Positions 20,780 to 28,864 of a stretch of DNA of 64,000 nucleotides are shown here, piece by piece (the first letter of the stretch is position 1; each line of letters starts with the position of its first letter). A model generated the notes under the pieces. It was not told the origin of the DNA and ran no database searches. It saw only the letters and a list, made by a program, of their open reading frames with translations. This DNA comes from Thioalkalivibrio sp. ALJ16 (GTDB lineage: Bacteria; Pseudomonadota; Gammaproteobacteria; Ectothiorhodospirales; Ectothiorhodospiraceae): assembly GCF_000377345.1 (NCBI RefSeq), contig NZ_KB898037.1:187412-251411 (forward strand), in the 5' to 3' direction. A program made the translations under genes and the position numbers.

Positions 20780-21403
20780 TCAGTCGCTGCTGCGCAGGCC
20801 GGCCATGTACTGCGAAACGGCCTCGATGTCGGCATCGGACATGTTGCGCGCAACATTGCGCATCATGCGGCCGTTGTCGTTGGCGCGATCGCCGCTGCGG
20901 AAGTAGCGCAGCTGGTCGGCGCTGTATTGCGCGTGCTGGCCGGCGACCGCGGGGAACATGGCTTCCGGGTTGCCGTTGCCGTTCGGACCATGGCAGGCGA
21001 TGCAGGCGGCGACGTTCTGCGACGGGATGCCGCCGCGATAGATGCGCTCGCCACGCTCGACGACGTCCTCGTCGGCGGTCTCGCCGGTGATTTCCTGCTC
21101 GGCAAAGTAGGCCGCCAGGTCACGCATGTCCTGCTCGTCCAGGTTGGCGACCTGGCCCAGCATCAGGCTGTTCTCGCGGCGCTCGGACTTGTAGTCCTGC
21201 AGCTGCTTGACGGTGTACTTGGCGTGCTGGCCAGCAAGCTTGGGCCATTCCGGGTTGACGCTGTTGCCGTCGGCCTGGTGGCAGGCCGCGCAGGCCTGAG
21301 ACAGTTCCTGGCCGCGCTGGGGATCGCCCGCCTGGGCCGCCGACAGCGGGAGCAGCAGGGATACGGACAGGGCAGCAAAGAGAGCGGAAAGCTTATTGTT
21401 CAT
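20780..21403 (-). CDS. Diheme cytochrome c4
   Basis: This is a periplasmic two-heme electron carrier that commonly donates to cbb3-type oxidases. The 207-residue precursor has a signal peptide ending SAAQA. Two CxxCH sites are present: CAACH at residues 38-42 and CIACH in the second half. The two halves are homologous domains, each with a P-x-L/V-A-G-Q-H-A segment (KLAGQHAKY, AVAGQHAQY). The start at 21403 follows an AGGAGA ribosome site. The gene is divergent from engB, a common arrangement in gammaproteobacteria, and is read from the promoter at 21492-21520. Confidence 0.95.
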   Translation of the reverse strand: MNNKLSALFAALSVSLLLPLSAAQAGDPQRGQELSQACAACHQADGNSVNPEWPKLAGQHAKYTVKQLQDYKSERRENSLMLGQVANLDEQDMRDLAAYFAEQEITGETADEDVVERGERIYRGGIPSQNVAACIACHGPNGNGNPEAMFPAVAGQHAQYSADQLRYFRSGDRANDNGRMMRNVARNMSDADIEAVSQYMAGLRSSD

Positions 21404-21485
21404 GACGGAGAATCTCCTGCTTGTAAATGCGTGCCGGGTCGCGACCCGTTCCTTGTGCCCCATCGTAGGGCGATCAACATAAGGG

Positions 21486-21520
21486 GCGCAGTTTATAGCA
21501 CAATGCTAAATTGCGCTCAA
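21486..21520 (-). promoter_or_regulatory. Promoter with overlapping imperfect palindrome, cytochrome c4 / engB intergenic region
   Basis: Reading the minus strand, TTGAGC is followed by exactly 17 bp and TATAAA, with TG one base upstream giving an extended -10 (TGCTATAAA). The predicted start leaves a leader of about 80 nt before cytochrome c4. The same DNA (21486-21516) is an imperfect inverted repeat, GCGCAGTTTATAGCA / TGCTAAATTGCGC, which would place a dimeric regulator on top of the promoter. Which regulator is unknown. Confidence 0.65.
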
Positions 21521-21566
21521 AAATATCCCGAGCCCCGTACTCGGCCAAGGATGTCCCCCCCAGCCT

Positions 21567-22175
21567 ATGGAACCCCGTTTTCGCGAGACCGCCTTTATCA
21601 AGGGCGTTGCCCAGGTCGCACAGCTGCCGCTGGACGAAGGCATCGAGATCGCCTTCGCCGGACGCTCTAACGCGGGCAAGTCCAGCGCGCTGAACAGCCT
21701 CTGTGGCCGCAAGGCGCTGGCGCGCGTCGGTCGTACCCCGGGGCGTACCCAGGAGATCAACCTGTTCGCCCTGCCCCCGGCCGAGGACTGGCGCCTGGTG
21801 GACCTCCCCGGCTACGGCTATGCCAAGGTCTCGGCGGGCCAGCGCGAGCACTGGGATCAGCTACTCGGTGATTATCTCCAGGCCCGCCGGTGTCTGCGCG
21901 GGCTGGTGCTGATCATGGACATTCGGCGTCCCCTGACCGAACTCGATCGCCAGCTGCTGGACTGGGTGCCACTGGATCGCTGCCACCTGCACTGCGTGCT
22001 GACCAAGGCCGACAAGCTGTCGCGGCAACAGGCTGATCGTCAGTTGCATGGCGCCCAGCGCGAGCTGGAGGCGATGGGGGTTGAAGCCACGCTGCAGACC
22101 TTCTCCTCGCTGAAAAATCAGGGGGTCGAGGACCTGCGTGGACTGCTCGCGGACTGGCTGAACGCCCCCGCCTGA
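21567..22175 (+). CDS. engB: Ribosome biogenesis GTP-binding protein EngB (YihA/YsxC)
   Basis: This is an essential small GTPase for large-subunit assembly. The 202 residues carry G1 GRSNAGKSS (about 32-40), the RVGRTPGRTQEIN switch I segment, G3 DLPGYGYAKV and G4 TKAD. Its 3' end runs 58 nt into the 3' end of the convergent GGDEF-EAL gene. With polA 4 kb away on the other strand, this preserves the polA-engB neighbourhood known from E. coli and Pseudomonas. Confidence 0.97.
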   Translation: MEPRFRETAFIKGVAQVAQLPLDEGIEIAFAGRSNAGKSSALNSLCGRKALARVGRTPGRTQEINLFALPPAEDWRLVDLPGYGYAKVSAGQREHWDQLLGDYLQARRCLRGLVLIMDIRRPLTELDRQLLDWVPLDRCHLHCVLTKADKLSRQQADRQLHGAQRELEAMGVEATLQTFSSLKNQGVEDLRGLLADWLNAPA

Positions 22176-24535
22176 GGTTGCCCGTCGAGTGGCGCCGGCC
22201 GCGCCAGTCCATAGCCCTGACCGTGCCGGATGCCGATCCCCTCGAGGCGTTCACGAATGCTCGCGTCCTCCACATGCTCGGCGATGGTCTCAAGGCCGAG
22301 GATCTGGGCGACTTCGTGGATGGCGCGCACCATGGCCAGATCGATCGGATCGCGGTTGATGTCGCGGACAAAGTGGCCGTCGATCTTCAGATAATCCACC
22401 GGCAGGTGCTTGAGATAGGCAAACGATGACAGTCCGCTGCCGAAGTCATCCAGCGCAAAGCGACAGCCGGATGTGCGCAGCCGGGTCATCAGCCGGGCCG
22501 TGCGCTCCAGGTGGTGCACCGCTGCGGTTTCCGTGATCTCGAAACACAGGCGGTCGCCCGGAATCCCTGCATTCGCAATGCCCCCCTGCAGGAAGTCCAC
22601 AAAGGCATCGTTGTTGAGCGAAGACCCGGAGAGGTTGATGCCCAGCACCGGCAGGGGCGTGCCGCCGGCCTGCAGGCCCTGCATGTAGGCCAGCGCGCGC
22701 GAGACCACCCAGTGGTCGATCTGCACCATCAGGTCGTAGCGTTCGGCGGCCGGAATGAAGGCTCCCGGTGTCACCAGCCCGCCGTCGGGGTCGCGCAGAC
22801 GCAGCAGGATCTCGAGATAGGTGTCGGAGTCGTCCGTCAGATTGCGCACCGGCTGTGCCCACAGCTCGAAGCGGTCCTGCTCGATGGCCTCCGGGATGCC
22901 GCTGACCCAGTGCAGCTCGCCCGTGCGGTCGCGCAATTCGACGTCTTCTTCGTGGAACACCCGAACCTGATTACGGCCGGCGTCTTTCACCGCGTAACAC
23001 GCGGTGTCGGCCTGCTGCAGGATCACCCGGGTCGATTCACTGGCCGCGCTGACCTCGACCAGGCCGATGCTGGCCGACAGCGAGTACGTTGCCCCCTCCC
23101 ACGCAAAGCGGAAGTCTGCCAGCGCCCGCGCGATCTCTTCGGCCAACAGCTGGCCCGCCTCAATGCCGCGGTCGGCGAGCAGGATGCCGAACTCGTCGCC
23201 GCCCAGGCGGGCCAGGGTGTCGTGCTCTCCGACCCAGCTCTGGAGCAGACGCGCAATCTGGCGCAGGAGCTCGTCGCCAACGGCGTGGCCGCGGGTGTCG
23301 TTGATGACCTTGAACTGGTCCAGGTCGAGGTAGCACAGGGTATGGCGGGTTCCGTGCGCGTGGGCCGCCCGAAGATGATCTTCCAGGCGCTTTTCAAAGG
23401 CCGCCCGGTTGAGCAGTCCGGTCAGGGCATCGTGCGTGGCCTGATAGTCCAGGCGATGCAGGGCCTCCCGCAGCTCGCTGATGTCACGCATGACCAGCAC
23501 GCTCTCCAGGCTGCCGGGCGGGCGGTTCAGGATCGGGGTCAACGAGAGCTGAACCGGTCGCACATGATTGGCGCGCGTGCGCAGCTGCAGCGGCAGATGA
23601 CGCATCGCTTCCGGGTCGCGGGGTGCGTCCGCGGCAAGAAGGGCCGGGTGCGGGGTGCCGCTGGCTTCGTCTTCCAGTCGCAGTGCTGCCGACAGGGGCT
23701 GCCCGGTCAGTTCGATGGGGCGCTGACCCAGCAGCTGGGTGACCACCGGATTGGCATAGTCGATGTTGCCCTCGCGGTCGGTGGTGACAACTGCATCGCC
23801 AATCGACTCCAGGGTGGTCTGAGCGCGTTCCTTCTCGCGCCGGCTCTGCTCGCGTTCGCGCGCGATCACCTCCTGCTGGTGCATCTGGATCAGGGTCATG
23901 CCGAGCCAGTCGGCACATAACTGGAGGAACCGCTGCTCCAGCACACTGGAGTGATCGCGCTGAGGGCCGATTCGATGCAGCACCAGCAGGCCCTGCCGGT
24001 CGTCGGGCAGCGCGAGTCCGATGGCTTCGACCATGCCCGGCCGGTTTTTGCCGCCGGGTAGCAGGTGCTCCCGGCAGATGCCGCCGTCCCGGGTCTGTGC
24101 GGCGCGCGTGAACAGCTTGAGCAGGGTCGAGTCATCCAGTGCCAGCGGCGGCACCTGTGGATGGACCCACAGGCGCCGCGGGGCGGCATCGTCGCCGGGC
24201 TTTTCGTACAGCGCTACGGTGTCTGACCGCAGCTGCTCGGCCATGACCCGGAGCAGGTGGGTAATGGCCTCGCCATGGTCGCTGCGCGCCTGGGTTGCCT
24301 CTACAAAGGTATTTAGCAGGTCGGTCTGCGAACGCAGCAGACGCATGCGCGCAAGCATGAAACCAAACAGTACGCCAACGGTGACCGGGATGATCAGCAG
24401 ACGGGGCTGAATCTGGTCGGCCCCGTACACAAACAGAAACTGGACCAGGGCCAGGGCGGCCACGATGGCCACAGCCATCGCGATGTAGCGTGCGTAAACC
24501 GGCCAGGTATTGCGCAGACGAGGCTGTGCCCGCAT
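22118..24535 (-). CDS. GGDEF-EAL dual-domain cyclic di-GMP signalling protein
   Basis: This 805-residue protein has two N-terminal membrane helices (about residues 17-38 and 45-62), a GAF-like region (about 80-240), a PAS domain (about 250-370), GGDEF (about 370-535) and EAL (about 545-785). GGDEF is intact (LGGDEFGIL) but the RxxD inhibitory site is absent (GEHD). The EAL signature is EIL (LEILLRL), keeping the metal-binding Glu, and DDFGSG, KIDG and AEHVED are present. Both activities are therefore possible. The last 20 residues overlap engB. It is the first coding gene after the small-RNA-like locus on the same strand. Confidence 0.93.
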   Translation of the reverse strand: MRAQPRLRNTWPVYARYIAMAVAIVAALALVQFLFVYGADQIQPRLLIIPVTVGVLFGFMLARMRLLRSQTDLLNTFVEATQARSDHGEAITHLLRVMAEQLRSDTVALYEKPGDDAAPRRLWVHPQVPPLALDDSTLLKLFTRAAQTRDGGICREHLLPGGKNRPGMVEAIGLALPDDRQGLLVLHRIGPQRDHSSVLEQRFLQLCADWLGMTLIQMHQQEVIAREREQSRREKERAQTTLESIGDAVVTTDREGNIDYANPVVTQLLGQRPIELTGQPLSAALRLEDEASGTPHPALLAADAPRDPEAMRHLPLQLRTRANHVRPVQLSLTPILNRPPGSLESVLVMRDISELREALHRLDYQATHDALTGLLNRAAFEKRLEDHLRAAHAHGTRHTLCYLDLDQFKVINDTRGHAVGDELLRQIARLLQSWVGEHDTLARLGGDEFGILLADRGIEAGQLLAEEIARALADFRFAWEGATYSLSASIGLVEVSAASESTRVILQQADTACYAVKDAGRNQVRVFHEEDVELRDRTGELHWVSGIPEAIEQDRFELWAQPVRNLTDDSDTYLEILLRLRDPDGGLVTPGAFIPAAERYDLMVQIDHWVVSRALAYMQGLQAGGTPLPVLGINLSGSSLNNDAFVDFLQGGIANAGIPGDRLCFEITETAAVHHLERTARLMTRLRTSGCRFALDDFGSGLSSFAYLKHLPVDYLKIDGHFVRDINRDPIDLAMVRAIHEVAQILGLETIAEHVEDASIRERLEGIGIRHGQGYGLARPAPLDGQPQAGAFSQSASSPRRSSTP

Positions 24536-24687
24536 ACAGGCCCCCTAGGGTCAGTGCAGTCGGGCGGTACAGCCTACCCGAGCGGATCGGACTCTTTCGA
24601 CTATAGCGCCCCTCGCAGGAGGGCGTCCGGGCGCGCCCGCTGGAGCGGTGCCCATCCGCCTGGTGCCCACCCACCTTTGGAGCGGGC

Positions 24688-24723
24688 AAAAAAATGCCCC
24701 GGCCTTGGGGAGGGACCGGGGCA
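24688..24723 (-). terminator. Intrinsic terminator of the sRNA / SCO1 transcript
   Basis: An 8-bp stem (TGCCCCGG / CCGGGGCA) is followed on the minus strand by an uninterrupted run of seven T, a textbook Rho-independent terminator. It ends transcription coming from SCO1 or from the candidate small RNA before the GGDEF-EAL gene. Confidence 0.9.
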
Positions 24724-24803
24724 AATTTCGGCCTCTACAGGGGGGAGAGAGGCCGGTGCCCGCTCAGGGAGAAAAGCGGGCCGCGCTGGGCTAGAGCGCT
24801 TGT
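24688..24803 (-). ncRNA. Candidate trans-acting small RNA with three C-rich loops, polA-engB locus
   Basis: Seen in sequence, minus strand 5' to 3': a short 5' hairpin (24799-24783); stem-loop A (24781-24758, 7-bp stem, loop TTTCTCCCTG); stem-loop B (24755-24729, 8-bp stem, loop CTCCCCCCTGT); and terminator stem-loop C (24723-24695, 8-bp stem, loop TCCCTCCCCAAGG) followed by seven T. All three main loops show a CUCCC/CCUCCCC motif able to pair with Shine-Dalgarno sequences. The 5' end is a guess: a weak -10 (CATTCT at 24815-24810) gives a start near 24803, about 60 bp from the centre of a CRP-type palindrome. Position between polA and engB matches Spot 42 and ErsA, and from memory sX13 is also next to polA. 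It could instead be only the 3' UTR of SCO1. Confidence 0.6.
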
Positions 24804-24854
24804 CCTGTAAGAATGCCTGTCGCCGTGGAAGTTCCCCCGGGGCGGGGGCCCGGT

Positions 24855-24870
24855 TGTGAAATTTTTCACA
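24855..24870. promoter_or_regulatory. CRP/Vfr-type palindrome TGTGA-N6-TCACA
   Basis: TGTGAAATTTTTCACA matches the CRP consensus TGTGA-N6-TCACA at all ten conserved positions. It starts about 26 nt past the SCO1 stop codon in noncoding DNA and 52 bp upstream of the predicted 5' end of the small RNA. The centre is at about -60, a normal class I CRP position. No crp gene is in the window. Confidence 0.65.
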
Positions 24871-24896
24871 GTACGGGCACGGCGTTGTTTCGGGAC

Positions 24897-25523
24897 CTAT
24901 TCGGCGTGCGCCCTGAGCGCGGCCACGAGGTCCGCGGCCGGGGTGCCGTGCGGGTGGATCTCCAGCAGTTCGCCATCCGGGCCGATCAGATAGGTCGAGG
25001 AGCTGTGGTCGATGACGTAGCCCATCGCCGAGTCGGTCTCGGCGCGCTCGAAGAACACGCCGTAGTCCCGGGCGGCGGCGCGCAGCGCCGCTTCCGGCCC
25101 GGTGGCGGCGTGGATGTTGTCATGAAAGTAGCCCACGTAGTCCGCCAGGTGTTCCGGGGTGTCACGCTCGGGATCGACGCTGATGAAGACCCCGCTGACT
25201 TGCCCCTGCAGGGCCTCCGGCAGCCGGTCCAGCGCCCCGCTGATCCAGCCGAGGCTGGTGGGGCAGGCGTCGGGGCAATAGGTGTAGCCGAAGTACAGCC
25301 ATACGTACTGCCCCGCATAGTCGCCCAGATCGAAATGCTCGGCATGGGTGGCCACCGGCAGCTCGATGGGGCCGCCGCGGACCTCGTCGGCTACGGGCAG
25401 CTGGGCATGGCCGGGTTCGGCCACCGGTGGCTCGCCCGGGTTCAGGGTGACGAATACCAGGAGGGCCCCGGCCGCAAGGACGGCCAGGCCCCAGAACAGG
25501 CTGCTGACGGGGATGCGCTGCAT
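24897..25523 (-). CDS. SCO1/SenC-family copper chaperone for cytochrome oxidase
   Basis: This membrane-anchored thioredoxin-fold protein delivers copper to the CuA or CuB site of heme-copper oxidases. The 208 residues start with one membrane helix (about 8-28). The copper-binding CPDAC motif (Cys83, Cys87) sits in WLYFGYTYCPDACP, and the distal ligand His173 is in VIDHSSSTYLIG. SVDPERDTPEHL is another family hallmark. It is separated by 2 nt from an upstream exported protein of unknown function, so the pair is cotranscribed. A cbb3 oxidase gene lies elsewhere in the window. Confidence 0.93.
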   Translation of the reverse strand: MQRIPVSSLFWGLAVLAAGALLVFVTLNPGEPPVAEPGHAQLPVADEVRGGPIELPVATHAEHFDLGDYAGQYVWLYFGYTYCPDACPTSLGWISGALDRLPEALQGQVSGVFISVDPERDTPEHLADYVGYFHDNIHAATGPEAALRAAARDYGVFFERAETDSAMGYVIDHSSSTYLIGPDGELLEIHPHGTPAADLVAALRAHAE

Positions 25524-25525
25524 GA

Positions 25526-26023
25526 TCAGTGGTCGCGTGCGGTAACGAAGCGGAATTGTGCGAAAGCGGCCTTGGGTTCGCCCGCCGGCATGGCGGTGGC
25601 GGCCCAGGTCATGGATTCGGTGGTGCAGATCGGCAGCGTGGTCGTGCCGCGGTAGCGGCCCGCGCCAGTGTGTTCCAGGCGCGGGCGCTGGTAGCCCATG
25701 TACATCTCGACCCCGGCCAGGTCCAGCTCCAGGGTCTCCGGGCTGCCCAGCGCGGACTGTGCCGCGGCATCCAGCTGCAGATCCAGCGTCAGCTCGCGCA
25801 GCATCGGGATCGGGCGCGGCGCGATCTCCAGCCGCACCTCGCCGCCCTGTGGCAGCGCGGTGCTGCAGGGGCCGGTATTCAGGTCGCAGGCCTCCGGCTG
25901 GACCACCGGCAGGTCGGCGGCATACCCGATGTCCAGGTAGCGTTCGGCCAGCACCCAGGCGGTCGCGAGCAGCAGCAGTGCGACCAGCCAGGCGGCTATA
26001 CGGTTAAAGCGGCGGGCGAACAT
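25526..26023 (-). CDS. Membrane-anchored protein of unknown function paired with SCO1
   Basis: I do not recognise a family. The 165 residues have one N-terminal membrane helix (AAWLVALLLLATAWVL) and a periplasmic domain of about 135 residues. Four cysteines are present in that domain if the frame is read as given: two in EACDLNTGPC, and CTT in TLPICTTESMTW. A Met-rich segment, LAGVEMYMGY, follows the helix-rich middle. The gene begins 7 nt after the polA stop and is 2 nt from SCO1. A role in copper delivery or oxidase assembly is inferred only from the neighbour and the Cys/Met content. Confidence 0.7.
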   Translation of the reverse strand: MFARRFNRIAAWLVALLLLATAWVLAERYLDIGYAADLPVVQPEACDLNTGPCSTALPQGGEVRLEIAPRPIPMLRELTLDLQLDAAAQSALGSPETLELDLAGVEMYMGYQRPRLEHTGAGRYRGTTTLPICTTESMTWAATAMPAGEPKAAFAQFRFVTARDH

Positions 26024-26030
26024 GGGGCCC

Positions 26031-28733
26031 CTAGTGGGCGTCGTCCCAGTTGGCGCCGGTGCCGACGTCCACCACCAGCTCGACGTCCAGATCGGCGGCC
26101 CCGCTCATGGCCTGGCGCACAAGCGTGGTCAGGTCCTCCACCGCCGCGTCGGCCACCTCGAATACCAGTTCGTCGTGCACCTGCATGATCATGCGGGCAT
26201 CGATCTTTACCGCTTCGAGGTCGTTCGCGACCCGCACCATCGCGCGCTTGATGATGTCGGCGGCGGTGCCCTGCATCGGGGCGTTGATGGCGACACGCTC
26301 GGACTGCTGGCGTCGCGCCCCGTTGCGGCTGTTGATCTCCGGCAGGTACAGGCGGCGGCCGAACAGGGTCTCGACATAGCCGTTCTCGCGCCCGGAGGCG
26401 CGCGCGCGTTCCATATAGTCGTGCACGCCGGGATAGCGATTGAAGTAGCGGTCGATGTACTCGCGCGCCTCGCCCTGCTCGATGCCGAGGTTGCGCGCCA
26501 GCCCCCAGGCGGACATGCCATAGATCAGGCCGAAGTTGATCGCCTTGGCCGCGCGACGTTGATCGCCGGAGACCTGCTCCGGCTCCAGCCCGAAGACCTC
26601 GGCGGCGGTCGCGCGGTGGATGTCCTGGCCCTCGGCGAAGGCCTTCAGCAAGCCCGCGTCCTGCGACAGGTGGGCCATGATGCGCAGCTCGATCTGCGAG
26701 TAGTCCGCCGCCAGCAGCTGGTGGCCCTCATCCGCGATGAACGCGCGGCGGATGCGCCGGCCGGCCTCGGTGCGCACCGGGATGTTCTGCAGGTTCGGCT
26801 CCGAGGACGACAGCCGCCCGGTGGCCGCGCCGGCCTGGTGATAGGAGGTGTGCACCCGTCCGGTCTCCGGATGGATGCGCCGGGGCAGGGTCTCGGTGTA
26901 GGTGCTGCGCAACTTGGACAGGCCGCGATGCTCGAGGATCAGGCGTGGCAGGGGGTAGTCGTCCGCCATTTGCTCCAGCACGTCTTCAGCGGTGGAGGGC
27001 TGGCCCTTGGGCGTGCGCCGCAGCACCGGCAGGCCCAGGCGCTCGAACAGGATCTCCTGGATCTGCTTGGGCGAGCCGAGGTTGAACTCGCCGCCGGCCT
27101 CCTCGAACGCCTGTTTCTCGATGCGTTCCATCTCGCTCAGCAATTCCTGGCTCTGCTCGCCGAGCCGATCCGGGTCCACCTTCACGCCGACGCGTTCGAT
27201 ATCCGCCAGCACCGGGACCAGCGGCATCTCGATCTCGCGATAGACGAACGCCGGGCCTTCAGCCTCCTGCAGGCGTGGCTGGAACACCGCATCCAGCTGC
27301 AGGCAGATGTCGGCATCCTCGCCGGCGTAATCGGTGGCGATGCCGATATCCACCTCGGCGAACGGGATCTGCTTGGCACCCTTGCCGGCCACGTCCTCGT
27401 AGTGCGTGGTCTGGTAGTCCAGGTGACGCTCAGCCAGGGAGTCCAGGTCGTGGCGGTTGGCCCCGGCATCCAGACAGAACGACTCTAGCAGGGTGTCGTC
27501 GACGATGCCGCGCAGGCTGATGCCGTGATTGCCCAGCACGTTGCGGTCGTACTTCAGGTGGTGGCCGAGCTTGCCGTGGCGCTCCGACTCCAGCCACGGC
27601 CTCAGGCGCTCGAGCGTCTGCTCGCGCGGCAGCTGCGGGTCGGCATCCGGCCCGGTGTGGGCCAGTGGCAGGTAGTACGCGGTGCCCGGCTCGAAGGCGA
27701 AGGACATGCCGACGATCTCCGCGCGCATGGCGTCCAGGCTGGTGGTCTCGGTATCGAAGGCGACCCGCTCGGCCTGGTCCAGACGCTCCAGCAGCTCGGC
27801 CAGTTCGGCCGCCTCGCGCAGCGTCCGGTAGTTGCCCCTTGCCTGCGACGGACCCGGGTTGCCGCCAGCGGCCTCGTCCTCGCTGCCCTCCAGCTCCGCG
27901 CGCCAGCGGGTGAAGCCGTAGCGGCGCACCATCTCCAGCAGGCGCTCGTGATCCGGCTCGCGGATGTTCAGGTCGTCGGGGCCGACCTCCAGCTCGACAT
28001 CGCGCTTGACCGTGATCAGCTCGCGCGAGGTGGGCAGGCGCTCGGCCGCAGCGCGCAGGTTCTCGCCGATCTTGCCGCCGATGTCGTCGGCCTGTTCCAG
28101 GATGGTGTCGAGGTCGCCGTACTTCGCGATCCACTTGGCCGCGGTCTTGGGGCCGACCTTGTCCACGCCCGGGATGTTGTCGACGCTGTCGCCCATCAGC
28201 GCGAGGTAGTCGACGATCTGCTCCGGGGCGACGCCGAACTTCTCCTGCACGCCCTCGCGATCCAGCGTGATCCCGCTCATGGTGTTGACCAGCGTGATGC
28301 GGTCATTCACCAGCTGCGCGAGGTCCTTGTCGCCGGTGGAGATCACCACATCGTGCCCGGCTGCGGCGGACTGGTCGGCGAGGGTCGCGATCACATCATC
28401 GGCCTCCACCCCCTCGACGCACAACAGCGGCAGGCCCATCGCCCGCACCAGCTCATGCAGCGGCTCGATCTGGGCGGCCAGCTCTTCCGGCATCGGCGGG
28501 CGGGTGGCCTTGTATTCCGGGTAGATGTCGTCGCGGAAGGTCTTGCCCTTGGCATCGAACACTACCGCCATGTGCTCCGGGCCGTAGTCCGCGCGCAGCT
28601 TGCGCAGCATGTTGGCCACGCCAATCATCGCCCCGGTCGGGGCGCCATCCGGCGCGGTCAGCGGCGGCAGGGCATGGAAGGCCCGAAACAGATACGACGA
28701 ACCGTCGACCAGGACGAGGGGGGCTTGCGACAT
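26031..28733 (-). CDS. polA: DNA polymerase I
   Basis: This is a 900-residue family A polymerase for Okazaki-fragment processing and repair. Three parts are visible: the 5'-3' exonuclease (residues 1-300, LVDGSSYLFRAFHALPPL), the 3'-5' exonuclease with its acidic residues intact (VAFDTETTSLDA), and the polymerase domain (AADYSQIELRIMAHLS, GLIYGMSAWGL, MQVHDELVFEV). The proofreading site therefore appears active. The start at 28733 (MSQAPLVLVDG) is set by homology; longer frames add a low-complexity leader. It is divergent from the LOG gene across 131 bp. Confidence 0.97.
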   Translation of the reverse strand: MSQAPLVLVDGSSYLFRAFHALPPLTAPDGAPTGAMIGVANMLRKLRADYGPEHMAVVFDAKGKTFRDDIYPEYKATRPPMPEELAAQIEPLHELVRAMGLPLLCVEGVEADDVIATLADQSAAAGHDVVISTGDKDLAQLVNDRITLVNTMSGITLDREGVQEKFGVAPEQIVDYLALMGDSVDNIPGVDKVGPKTAAKWIAKYGDLDTILEQADDIGGKIGENLRAAAERLPTSRELITVKRDVELEVGPDDLNIREPDHERLLEMVRRYGFTRWRAELEGSEDEAAGGNPGPSQARGNYRTLREAAELAELLERLDQAERVAFDTETTSLDAMRAEIVGMSFAFEPGTAYYLPLAHTGPDADPQLPREQTLERLRPWLESERHGKLGHHLKYDRNVLGNHGISLRGIVDDTLLESFCLDAGANRHDLDSLAERHLDYQTTHYEDVAGKGAKQIPFAEVDIGIATDYAGEDADICLQLDAVFQPRLQEAEGPAFVYREIEMPLVPVLADIERVGVKVDPDRLGEQSQELLSEMERIEKQAFEEAGGEFNLGSPKQIQEILFERLGLPVLRRTPKGQPSTAEDVLEQMADDYPLPRLILEHRGLSKLRSTYTETLPRRIHPETGRVHTSYHQAGAATGRLSSSEPNLQNIPVRTEAGRRIRRAFIADEGHQLLAADYSQIELRIMAHLSQDAGLLKAFAEGQDIHRATAAEVFGLEPEQVSGDQRRAAKAINFGLIYGMSAWGLARNLGIEQGEAREYIDRYFNRYPGVHDYMERARASGRENGYVETLFGRRLYLPEINSRNGARRQQSERVAINAPMQGTAADIIKRAMVRVANDLEAVKIDARMIMQVHDELVFEVADAAVEDLTTLVRQAMSGAADLDVELVVDVGTGANWDDAH

Positions 28734-28864
28734 GGAGGCGGGACCGGGCTGGGGAACGCGCGCCATTCTACAGGGCCGCGGCGCGGTGCGGCCATCGACG
28801 CCCGCCATTTGTACGGACCCGGGGCCACCGTTACGCTACACGCAATCGCCCACAGGAAACCCCG

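Noticed and set aside
24695-24781. Reading the triple hairpin on the plus strand as a CsrB/RsmZ-like RNA with GGA loops
   Set aside because: The loops on plus are G-rich (GGGGAGGG), but the T tract and polarity of the terminator clearly belong to the minus strand.
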